Below, one piece after another: positions 32,201 to 44,200 of a stretch of DNA of 64,000 bases. The stretch covers positions 373,841,115 through 373,905,114 of the forward strand of contig NC_133769.1 of NCBI RefSeq assembly GCF_003597395.2, written 5' to 3'. The notes below the pieces were generated by a model. It was not told where the DNA came from, made no database searches, and was given only the letters and a program-made list of their open reading frames with translations. The translations under genes were made by a program, and so were the position numbers. Within the stretch, counting starts at the first letter, position 1. Every line of letters begins with the position of its first letter. The stretch is from Chelonoidis abingdonii (lineage: Eukaryota > Chordata > Testudines > Testudinidae).

Positions 32201-35200
32201 GGCCCAGGCCAGAGGCTCTGCAGGAAAGTGCCCTGGTGCCCCCTAGGGCTGTGCGAGGGGCTGCCCTGTCTTGTCCGACAGCACCCAGCCAGTACCCTGC
32301 AGGAGGGGCATTCTGGGCTGCAGCTCTGTGGTTAAGCTCCAAGTCTATAGTTAGAGTCCTCTAGGAGTCTCTCTAGAGAGCTTAACTAGAGCAGCATCCT
32401 GAGGCAATGCGACAAGGAGTTGAGGATTCATGTAAATTAGTCTTTACATATTAATTGATATGCAAATCCCAGGATTGCACAGGTAGCAGGGTTTGAGCCC
32501 TCACTGTGGTCGCCTCCATGCTATTCTACCCCCACCCTGTGCCCCACTTACTCTCGGGCACCCGCACCTCCCAGGGTGGGGGGATGGTGGGGCTGTTATC
32601 ATTTACGTCCATCACCACCACAGTCAGCGTGGCCGAGCCAATAAGGGGCGGGTTCCCTCTGTCCATCGCTGTCACCACCAGCCTGCATGGTAGAGACAAA
32701 GCCTCAGAATCAGCATCGCGTAGGATCCTGTGCACCCGCATGCACACTGGAAGGAGATGCATAATGCCCAGAAAGCGTGGGTTGTGTGAGGGATGCACGG
32801 TGCCCCGGGTGTGTGGGCTGGGTGCTCAGAGGGGGAGGGTGTTAGTGGATGCATGGGGCCCTGGCTGTGTGGGCTGGGTGCTCAGAGTATGGGCTGTGCG
32901 GGGGATGCATGGGGCCCTGAGTGTGTGGGCTGGGGTTCAGAGTGTGGGAGCATTAAGGAATTCACAGAGCCCCGGGTGTGTGGGCTAGGTGCTCAGAGTG
33001 TGGGCTGTGTGGGGGATGCACGGTGCCCCAGGTGTGTGGGCTGGGTGCTCAGAGTGTGCGGGGCATTAGGGGATGCACGGTGCCCCGGGTGTGTGGGCTG
33101 GGTGTTCGGAGTGGGTGGGTGTTAGGGGATGCATGGGGCCCTGGGTGTGTGGGGCTGGGTACTCAGAGTGGGGGCGTGTTAGGGGATACACAGAGCCCTG
33201 CATGTGTGGGCTGGTGTCACAATATGACTGCCCTTCCCACCCCCCGGGACCCCTGGGTAAGCAGTTTAGCACTGTACATTGCTAGCACTTGTATATGTAG
33301 TAGAGTGTATTGTGGGATGGCTTGAACGTGTGAGTGTGATGTAAAAGTTTTCTTTGCAGGTTACAAGAGGCCGTAGAGGGAGGAAGGGAGAAGGAAATGG
33401 GTTAACTTGACGCTGACTTCAGCCCAAGATAAGACAATGACTTCAGCCCAAGGCCACAGCAGACAACCGACTCTTAGCTGCCTGCCAAGAAAGATGGGGG
33501 CCTGGATTCCAACTCCGACCAGACGTGAGAAAGAAGGATTTAGCTGAACAGAACTGCAGGGGCTGTGAAAATTAGTAAGACAGCAAAGGCCAGTGAGGGG
33601 GAAAACAACAGTCTTGCGTCCCTGAAGCTTGTGTGTTTTGGGAAAGCTGAGAAAGCCACGGACAGCCGGTTTAAACTGGTACACAAAGCACGGGGGGCAA
33701 AGGTCCCTAAACAAAATTCCCCCAGAAAAAAACAGGACTTAAAAATACTCTCAAAAGCCAAAGCAGGTCGGAGATCAACAGGGCCCTGCAAAGCGCACCA
33801 ACTATTCTGTCCTTAATATTTCACATTGGCCTGCCCGGCACTGGGCCTTTCATGTTAAAAAATTTATAATAAAGGTATGTTCATCCTCAGTCGTAGCAGG
33901 GCTAAAAAATATAAGACGGTTGCTCACCTTTGTAACTGTTGTTCTTCGAGATGTGTTGCTCATATCCATTCCAGTAGGTGTACGCGCCGCGCGTGCACGC
34001 TCGTCGGGAGACTTTTACCCTAGCAACTCCAGCGGGCTGGCAGGTCGCCCCTTAGAGTGGCACCGCCATGGCGGGTGATATATACCCCTGCCGGCCCACC
34101 CGCTCCTCAGTTCCTTCTTACTGGCTATCGACCAGTGGGGAAAGGAGGTGTTGGATGGATATTGGCGACACATTCTCGAGAACACAGTTACACAGGTGAG
34201 GCACCATCTTTTCTTTTTCGAGTCTGCTCATATCAATTCAGTAGGTGATTTCCCAGCCTTACCTAGCGGATGGGTCGGCGTGGATGTGCCGCGTCGTAGC
34301 CGCGAGCGACTGGCCCGTATCTTGACTTGTGGACCAGGCATATTTGGGAAGTGCAGGTATGGGATGGAGACCAGGTCGCTGCCCTACAGATTTCCTGGAT
34401 GGCCCGCTGGGCCAGGGAGCGGATGCGCTTGACCCTGGTAGACCAGACGACGCAGAGCAGTAGTGCGCGTCAACGTGGCCGGAGGGATGTAGAGCCAAGC
34501 CCCAGGTCCGGTACGACGGTCACCCCGAGGAGATTCCGTCTTGAGCTGAGACGGGCAACCCCTGAACCGTTCCGCTATCGACACCGAAGGCCTGGGGGAT
34601 GTTGCGGAACGGTTGGTTCGCTCTCTTAAGGCGGTTTGCCCTACCATGTCGGAGTTGCATCTGTTGCTCCCTGCGAGATATGGGCTTGGGGAAAGACCAG
34701 TAGAAAGATCTCCTGGTTGACATGAAGGGCTCGGGAGACTACCTGGAGAAGGGCTGGGTGCGTGGTCTCAGCTGCACCTATTTGTCCCGGTGCCTATGCT
34801 ATACGGGCGGCCCACGTGAGCCAGCGGAGGTGAGTTCCGCCCCGTCTGCGGAGTACGGTGCTCTGATGCGTACCAGGAAGCAGTTTTCCAGGAGTAGAGC
34901 AGGGAGCACGTAGCACCAGTTCCAACGGAATATGGGGACATGAGTGGGCCAAACCGTGTTCAAGGTCCCAGGAGGGGCGGGGCAGCGATCTGGAGGTACA
35001 GACATCCAGCCCTTAAGGACTAGTCACCTTGATTAGAAAAGACGGAAGCGGCATCCGCTTCCCGGGTGGAATGTGGAGATAGGCTGCAAGGAACCGGAGA
35101 GCGGCACGCGACCTTGTGTGGGGACCGGAGGTAATTCGGCTTTAGGATGAGACCTCTGGTGGGGAGGACGTGCCATATCCGTGCACCGACGTACGCTTCC

Positions 35201-38200
35201 ACTTGGATGCCGGTATGTCGCCTCGTGGGCTTCCTGCTCCCAGGAAGGCACCTGCTGCACCAGCCGGTAGTAGCAACGATTTCAGACGAGTCAACATCAG
35301 GAGCCATGCTGTGAGGTGCAGCGACTGAAGGTCTGGGTGACTGGGGCCTGCGTGTCCCTGAGGGATAAGGTTCAGGTGAAGAGCAGGGGGACAGGAGTCG
35401 GGCCACAGCAGGTTCCAGGCAACAATGGGAACAATGCCCGGAGGCCACGTGGGCAGATAATGATCAATGCGGCCATCCCGTCCTGGCGCACCTTCAGAGA
35501 GACCTTGTGGATCTAGCGGAACGGTGGAGCGTAGACACGATGCGCTCCCATGGCATAAGGAAGGCGTGCTTCAACTGAACGCCGGTACGAAGACCTTGAA
35601 AGCGCAGAACATCTGCTTTCCTGTCACTGCGGGACACGAAGAGGTCACATCGGGGAATCTCACTCCCCGGGAGGGAGACAGGCGAAATCCGGCGAAGGGC
35701 CACTCGTGGGAAAGGAAGGGAATCTGCCCTGAGATCCACCCAGCGTGTTCGAACCCCGGGCAGAAGGATGCCGATGAGGTGATGGGTGGCCTATGAGAAG
35801 TCTCTAAGGCCTCCTGACACAGAGGAAGGAGACCTCGTGCACCCTGCTTTGTTTATATAATCAATGGTCGTTGTAGTTGTCGGTGATCCGAACCAACAGC
35901 GGCCTTGAAGCTGCTGATGGAATGTTTTTGACAAGCCGAGGCGGACCACCTCAATTCCCGACGTTGTGGGAGGGGTAGTTCGTGAGAGACGAGTGGGCCT
36001 TGGCCGCAGGGTTCGCCAAGATGGGCCCCCATCTCCAGGTCTGATGGTCCGTTGTGGTAGGGAAACCGGGGGCTAGCGCGGATGAAATGGGAGGCCCGCG
36101 CAACACCACAGACTGGTGCAAGCCCATCAATGTAAGGGAGTTTAGGACGTTCTGAGGAACTGTGACAATCGTGTGATCACAAGACGCCTGGCCCGGCGGA
36201 GCTGAAGCAATTGAACCAGGACCTGGAAGGGGCCTGCAGGCGGACGCGTTGCATATCCCGTGACAACGTGCAGGCACCCATGTTGGCCCAAGGAGTCAAG
36301 GCAAGTGACGTATTGAGGTCAAGGTGCTGCCCTGCAATTCAAGATGTGGGCTCCGTTAAAGCTTTGGAACGCGACAGAGAGGAACGGCCCTGGCCCAGAG
36401 TGGTCAGAATGGCACTGTTATAAACTCTATCCTCTAGTGCGGAGTATAGGTTCCTATCTTCGCATTGGAGCATCTAGGCCTAGCTTAACGAAAAGTCTCT
36501 GCCATGCCAGCGTGTGTGGACCCTTCTCTCTGGGATCCCCGGATCGCCAGTCGTTGAGGTATGGATCATACATTGTATGGACTGCGCGGAGTGCTGGCGA
36601 CGACTACGGCATACCTTGGTGGACAGATCCTCGGGCGAGGTAGAGAGGCGACGGGAGGATCACGATTGAAATAGTGAACGGCTGTTGCGACGACTGAAGG
36701 AAACCTCCATGTGGGGGCGGAGAATGGCTATATGAAGTTAGGCCGTCCTGCCTGTCCGGGGCGGACGTACCAGTCTCCGGATCCACGGATGGAGATAATG
36801 GGCCCAAGGATACCATACGGAACTTCAACTTTACCAGGTATCTGTTGAGCTCCTGCAGGTCGAGGATAGGCCTGAGGCCTCCCTTGGCCTTGGGGATCAG
36901 AAAATATCAGGAATAGAACCCCTTGCCTCGCTCGCTCTCTGGAACCTCCTCTATGGCTCCTTTGGCGAGGAGCGTTTGCACCTCTTGGAGGAGGAGTTGC
37001 TCGTGAGAGGGGTCCCTGAAGAGGGACAAGGGCGGGTATGAAACAAATTGCAAATGGTATCCAAGTTCCAACGTGTGTAAGACCCAGCAGTCCGATGTTA
37101 GCTGGGACCACGCTGTGAGGAAGAACGAAAGACGGTTGGAAAAGGGAGGAGATGGATCCGTGGGAGGAACTGGTACAGCGCCCTCGGGCGCACCTTCAAA
37201 ATGAAGGTTTCAGGCTGGAGGAAGGCTTGGAGGAGCTCTGGTTTTGTCGTCCCTGATTGCCCGATTGTCTACGCAGGCCATTTCTATTCCGCCGCCTGGC
37301 GAAGTCTTGCCTTTGCCTGGGCTCGGGGTAGGGCCGGTGTTGTTGCTGAGGCCTGGAGGGTCTCCGCTGGGTGACAGGTGTATGCATCCCCAACGAACGC
37401 ATAATGACCCTATTGTCTTTAAGGCTTTGCAGCCGAGGGTCAGTCTTGTCAGAGAACAGGCCCTGGCCCTCAAACGGAAGGTCCTGGATAGTATATTGGA
37501 GCTCCGGAGGAAGGCCAGAGACCTGTAGCCAGGAAATGCGGTGCATAGTAACGCCGGAAGCTAGAGTCCTGGTGGCCGAATCTGCGGTGTCCAAAGCTGC
37601 CTGCAGGGAAGTTCTCGAGACCTTCTTGCCCTCGTCAAGGATCGCAGAGAACTCCTGATGCGCATCCTGTGGGAGCAGCTCTTTAAATTTGTCCGCCGCC
37701 GCCCAGGTGTTATACGTGTAACGGCTAAGTAGAGCCTGTTGGTTGGACACCCGCAGCTGGAGGGCGCCCGCAGAATAGACCTTCCAGCTGAGCAGGTCCA
37801 TGCGCCTTGGTTCTTTAGACTTGGGGGCCGGGGCCTGCTGACCATGGCGTTCCCTCTCATTCACAGACTGGACGACGAGGGAACACGGGGGCGGGTGAAT
37901 ATACAGATATTCGTAGCCCTTCGAGGGCACCATGTACTTGCGCTCCACTCCGCGAACAGTGGGGGGGAGACGGACGCCGGGGACTGCCAGATGGTCGTGG
38001 CATTGGCTTGAATGGTCCGAATAAAAGGAAGGGCGACTCGAGTGGGCGCGTCGGCCGACAGTATGCTCACTACCGGGTCCTCAATCTCGGAGACCTCCTC
38101 AGCCTGCAAATTCATGTTTTGCGCCACGCACCTGAGGAGGTCCTGATGCACCCTGAGGTCAAGCGGAGGGGGACTGGTGGATGTCGTTCCCGCCACTGCC

Positions 38201-41200
38201 TCATCCGGGGAGGATGACAAGGAGAGACCTGGCAGGAGTGGATCTGCCGAAGGCTCTGCCTGGAGCACTGCGTCTGACTCTGGAGGGTGCTCAGGGTCCT
38301 GAGGCTGAGATGACCTCTCCTCTGTAGGGGAAGGAGGAGGACGGGAAGATGTGGCCTCCGGAGCCCTGTGTTCAGAAGCAGACGAACGTGGGGGGAATCT
38401 GTTGAAGGCCCTGGGCTTGGTGGTATGCCCAGGGAGTCCAGAAACCCCACTGCTGCGGACCATGCTCCTGAGGCTGGGGCTCGTGAAAAAGAGCAGCAGG
38501 CCTGTCGGTGTGCAGGTACGCGCTGTCCGCTTGTGAGGAGACCGACGGCTGGCGTGACGGCCAGGGAGGAGCCGAACGGGAGTGATACGGGTCCATTGCT
38601 CCTGATGGTGGAGACCTCCTCGGTGCCGGAGATCAGTGCCGGGAGTCATAACAGCGCTGCGATCGAGACTGGGACCTGCCACCAGCTCGGTGCCGGGAAG
38701 TCGACCTGGATCTGGACCGCCGATGGTGAGAACGGCTCCTCGAATCTCGGTGCCGGTAGCGATGACTCGAGCCGGAGCGGTGCCGGGAGTATCGGGACCG
38801 GCGTGATGAGGACCTACGCCGCGAGTACGACCGGTATCGCCGCGGTGAGCGGTGCCGGGACTGCGAGCAGCGTCTTGAGCGAGACCTCCCACAGGACCGG
38901 GAACAGTGCCGGGACCTCGATGGGGATCGATGCCGACTCGGGGAATCCAGTGACGGCGCTCGCATGGTCACTGGCTTGCCCGTAGATTGAGGAACCCGCA
39001 CCGGCGGCACCGGGGATTGGGGCAGCGCAGGCTCCGTCAGTGTGATGAGGTCCCTAGCCAAGAAGAATGTCTCGGGCATTGATGGGACCATCAGCTCGAC
39101 CCCAGATCTTAGCGGGGAGCTGAAAGGGACCAGACTCGACGGACCTCCCAGGCCCGGAGTCGACGGAATCCCTGGTGTTGGTGCCGCGGCTGGAGTCGGT
39201 GCCGGGTGTTCCATCCGAGCCTGCTTGGCCGGGGTGGAGGACGCTGATGGTCTATTCCCGGGGCCCGGTGCCGGAGAAGGTAGGTGCCGAGGCATTTTCG
39301 TGGGTCCAGAGCAGTCCGGTGCCGTAACTGAGACAGTACCCGGTGCCGAGGACGGAGGGTTAAGCGTCACTTCCATGAGGAGAGTCTTTAGGCGCTGGTC
39401 TCTCTCCTTCTTGGTCCTTGGCTTAAAGGCCTTGCAAATTCGGGACTTCTGAGAGATATGCGATTCCCCAAGGCACTTCAGGCAGGAGTCGTGGGGATTG
39501 CTAGTGGGCATCAGCTTTTTGCAGGCCGAGTACGGTTTGAACCCCGGCGAACCGGGCATGAGCCCGGCACCCGGTGCGGGGGAGGGCTAGAGCCCCAAGC
39601 CCGCTAACTATATACAACAAGTAAATAACAACTATAAACTATTCTATACTCTAACTATAACTATAACTAGTAGAACAACGAACAAGGAGAAGCTAGGGAC
39701 GTGGAGGACAGCTATGTCGCGCTCCACAGTTCCAACGATTGACACGGCGGTAAGAAGGAACTGAGGAGTGGACGGGCCGGCAGGGGTATATATCAGCTGC
39801 CATGGCGGCGCCACTCTAGGGGGCGACCTGCCGGCCCGCCGGAGTTGCTAGGGTAAAAGTCTTCCGATGAGCGTGCACGCGCGGTGCGTACACCTACTGG
39901 AATGGATATGAGCAATCACTCGAAAAAGAAAAAACGGTTTTGCATTCCTTTCTCCACCACAGTCCAATCTGGGTGGCAAAAAAAAAAAGTTGCAAATGGA
40001 CATACCCCCAGTCGTAGTATGGCAGGGCAATAAAAAAAAGCTTAGCAATCCTCTCTCCATGCTGGTAAAGTCCTCGGTGCATGCGCCCTCTGCTGTAGCA
40101 TAACTACACATAAAAAAAAACCCTTCAAATTTCTCACTCTGCCCCAGTGGGGGAAGTGGGGGAGAGGTGCACGGGATGTATAAACCCTCAGTGCCAAAGG
40201 CCAAATAATACAAAAAAAAGCTTAGCATTCCTCCCTCTGGCCCAGTGGGGTCACATTGTAAGCCCCGGTGCTGGCTTGGGCAGCGTAAAATCTTAAGTAA
40301 TTAAAAAATTTTTAAAAGCAGTACCAACAAATTGTAACATGTTTTAAAAACAAAAGGGTATCTGCGGACTCGGGAGTTCCGCAATCATGGGCAATGGCAT
40401 CAACAAGGCGGTCAAAGATAAATGCACAGGCATTAAAAGTGCGAACACAAAAGTCCGGCTGCCTGGCCCACTGGGGTCACAAAAAGCTGGTAAACTTAAT
40501 ACTTGTGCCACAAAAAAGGCAGCAAAAAACAAAAACAAAACCTGTTGCCTCTTTCAAAGTGGGGTAAAAACCTCTCCTGGTTGGACAGGGCTCTCACCAA
40601 GGTGAAATACAATCCCTGGGGTCTGTGACAAAGCTTCAAAAAAGCGTGCATATTTGGCAAAATTTATTAAACCTGTATGCCAAGTATAAAAGACAAAAAA
40701 GTAAAAACTTGGGGTCATCTGTAAAATTAGTATAAACTTTTAGGCTTTGTACAATTGGGGGCACAAAAAAATTATATTAAAAAAAATTCATAAAAATATG
40801 TTCAAGCAATATTTTCTATATATAACCCAACCCTTAAAAATATAAGCAAATAGTAGTAGCACCTATGCAAAAAATATTTTAAAAAAACAAACAAAAGGGG
40901 TAGGGGGCTAGTTAAAAAGCCCACCCTCCTTGCTAATTTGGTAGTAAAACACAGCCTATGTCCATAAAAAAACCCAAAAAACAATGCAGCAAAAATCCCA
41001 AAATCAGGCCCAAACAAGCAGGCAAGCAAAAAAACAACAAAACAAACAAACAAAAACCCAGGCCCAAACAAGCAGGCTACAAATAAAAAAAAATTAAAAA
41101 CAAGTTAAAAGCCCTAAGGGCATAATAGGAAAAAAAATTAAGTGCCAACATAAAAAATTTAAATCCCTAAAACAGTATTTAAAATAGTAAAATCTAAGTT

Positions 41201-44200
41201 AATTAAGGTGTCATTTTAAAAAATAAACAAATAAATAAAAAGTTAACTCTGCAAAAGCTAAAAAAAATTAAGCAGTTAAACTTTATAAAAATATTAAAAC
41301 AAAATATTATAAAAAAAATCTTGGTTTCTTTGCAGCCATTCTAAAAAAAAACAACGGGCCCTTTTTCAAAAAATCTGTCACACTGGGTGCTCAGAATGTG
41401 GGGGATGTTAGGGGATTCACAGAGACCCGGTTTTGTGGGCTGGGTGCTCAGAGTGTGTGGGGCATTAGAAAATTCACGGAGTCCCAGATATATGGGCTGG
41501 GTGCTTGGAGCATGTGTGGGAATATTAGGGGATGCACAGAGCCTCGGGTGTGTGGGCTGGGTGCTCAGAGTATGTGGGGTGTTAGGGGTTTCACGGGGCC
41601 CTGGGTGTATGGGCTGGGTGCTCAGAGTGTGTGGGGTGTTATAGGAGGCATGGAGCCCTGGGTGTGTGAGCTGTGGTGTGTGGGAGGTGCCAGTACACAT
41701 GGGCTGTGGGACAGGAGGGTGCATAGTGTCCAGAGTGAATAGGCTGGAGGGGTGCATCATGCCCTGAGTGTGTGGGCTGTGGGGGGAATGGGGGAATGAT
41801 GCCCAGAGGGCGTGGGCTGTAGGGAGGTGCATGGTACTAACAGAGTGTGGGCTGTGGGGAGGTGCACAGTGCCCAGAGAGTGTGGGCTGTGGGGAGATGC
41901 ATGGTGCCCAGTTTGTGGGCTATGTGTGGGGTGGTGGTCACAGTGCTCAGTTTGTGTGGGCTATGGGGAAGGTGCATTGTGTTCAGAGGGCATGGGTTGC
42001 GGGGAGTTGCATGGTGTCCAGAGGGTGTAGGCTGTGGGGAGGTGCATGGTGCTTACAGGATGTGGGCTGTGGGGAGGTGCATGGTGCCCAGAGGGCATGG
42101 GCTATAGGGAGTCGTTGCATGGGGCCCATGGGGACATAAGTTGTGTGGGGTCATTGCATTGTGTCCAGTTCGTGTGGGCCGTGGAGGGTCTTTGCATTGT
42201 GCTTATAGGGTGTAGGCTGTGGGGAGGCTGTGTGTATGGTGCCCAGAGTATATGAGCTGTGGGGGGACAACGGTGCCTGGAGTTTGTGGGCTGTAGGGCA
42301 GGCATGATGACCAGTGTGTGGTCTGTGTGAGGGGTGGTTATATAGTGTCCAGAGGGTGTGGGAGAAGTAGATATAAGGGTGATTGGGCATGTGGTGCCCA
42401 GAGAGCTTGGGATGGGGGGGCATGGTGCCCAGTGGGAATGGTGCTCAGAGTGTGTAGCTTGGCAAGAGGAGTGGGGGATGCCCAGAGCATTCAGGCTAAG
42501 CAGATATGTGGTGCCTGGAAATTCTTTGTGGTGCCAGCCCCAAGTACAAGTGAGAGTCACAGAGTTTATGGCCAGACGGGTCCATCAGATCTTGTCTGAA
42601 TTGCTGCATAGCACACGCCAGCGATGCCCACCCAGTTCTGTGTATGAAGCCCAGTGACTTGAGGTCGGCTAAATTTTGCTAACACAGACAGAGTGGATGT
42701 GAAGACTCCAAGAGATGAAGAATTCCTCACTTCCCATGGGCCTCGTTCCAGTGACTAATCGCCTCCCTGGGACACACGACGCCTTATCCATTTGGCCAGC
42801 TTTCACTCACCGGGTCTGCGACCAGATCTCCCTGTCCAGAATGGCTGCAGTGGTGATGGTCCCTATCTGGGCATCAATGTGGTACAGCCCGTTCATGGGC
42901 AGCGATTGGTTGATGGCATAGGTCACCTGACCATTTGCACCCTGATCCAGGTCGTCAGCCAAAACCTGCAAAACAACAAATGGGATTCAGCTTGCCGGCT
43001 CAGACCCAGGGACCACCCCTGCCCCGATGTCATGCTTCCAGCTCAGACCCATGGGCTGTTCCAGCTCTGCTCTCACACTTCCAGCTCAGACCCACAGGCC
43101 ACTCCAGCCCTGATCTCACACTTCTGGCTCAGACCCATGGGCTGTTCCAGCCCCGATCTCACGCTTCCAGCACAGACCCATGAGTTGTTCCAGCCCCGAT
43201 CTCACGCTTCCAGCACAGACCCATGAGCTGTTCCAGCCCTGATCTCATGCTTCCAGCTCAGACCCATGGGCTGTTCCAGCCCCAATCTATACCTTCTATG
43301 ATGAGATAATTGCCTCTGTGGATATGGGGAAAGCAGTGGATGTGATATATCTTGACTTTAGCAAAGTTTTTGATACGGTCTTCCACAGTATTCTTGCCAG
43401 CAAGTTAAAGAAGTATGGATTGGATGAATGGACTATAAAGTGGATGGAAAGCTGGCTAGATTGTTGGGCTCACTGGGTAGAGATCAATGTCTCGATGTCT
43501 AGTTGGCAGCTGGTATCAAGCGGAGTGCCCCAGGAGTCGGTCCTGGGGCCAGTTTTGTTCAACATCTTTATTAATGATCTGGATGATGGCATGAATTGCA
43601 CCCTCAGCAAGTTCGCAGATGACACCACGCTGAGGGGAGAGGTAGATATGCCGGAGAGTAGGGATAGGGTCCAGAGTGACCTAGAAAATTGGAGGATTGA
43701 AAAGAAGGACAAGTGCAGAGTCTTGCACTTAGGAAGGAAGAATCCCATGCACCGCTACAGGCTGGGGACTGACTGGCTAAGCAGTAGTTCTGGGGATTAC
43801 AACAGATGAGAAGCTGGATATGAGACAGCAGTGTGCCCTTGTTGTCAAGAAGGCCAACGGCATATTGGGCTGCATTAGTAGGACCATTGCCAGCAGATCA
43901 AGGGAAGTGATTATTCCCCTCTATTTGGCACTGGTGAGGCCACACCTGGAGTACTGTGTCCAGTTTTGGTCCCCCCACTACAGAAGGGATGTGGACAAAT
44001 TGGAGAGAATCCAGCGGAGGGCAAAGAAAATGATTAGGGGGGCTGGAGCACATGATTTACGAGGAGAGGCTGAGGGAACTGGGGTTATTTAGTCTGCAGA
44101 AGAGAAGAGTGAGGGGGGATTTGATAGCAGCCTTCAACTACCTGAAGGGGGGTTCCAAAGAGGATGGAGCTCGGTTGTTCTCAGTGGTAGCCGATGACAG

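Larger units (their letters stand above)
33930..39935 (-). mobile_element. DIRS-like tyrosine-recombinase retroelement 1, about 6 kb
   Basis: Long inverted terminal repeats lie at about 33944-34121 and 39751-39925 (shared blocks GCTCATATCCATTCCAGTAG, CTTTTACCCTAGCAACTCC). A copy of the terminus inside the left end at 34211-34248 (TTCTTTTTCGAG, CTGCTCATATCAATTCAG) looks like the internal complementary region of DIRS elements. Minus-strand order: gag-like region 39559-37196, RT remnant about 36930-36600, recombinase remnant about 34720-34430. The copy is structurally complete but its frames are damaged. Confidence 0.88.
33215..41382. mobile_element. Composite 8.2-kb insertion with CTGG target duplication
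   Basis: It starts TGTCACAATATGACTGCC and ends AAAATCTGTCACA. CTGG is repeated on both sides (33211-33214 and 41383-41386) and the minisatellite resumes in register. The host element consists of the flanks 33215-33929 and 39936-41382. The right flank is very A-rich with diverged copies of AAAAAAAGCTTAGC. The middle is a later DIRS-like insertion. TG...CA ends and a 4-bp duplication suggest an LTR-type retroelement, but I could not pair two LTRs and saw no coding domain. Confidence 0.75.

Noticed and set aside
38633..39559. Arg/Ser-rich frame resembling an SR splicing factor
   Set aside because: It sits inside the DIRS-like element in the gag position, has no RNA-recognition motif, and continues by frameshift into DIRS gag-like sequence.
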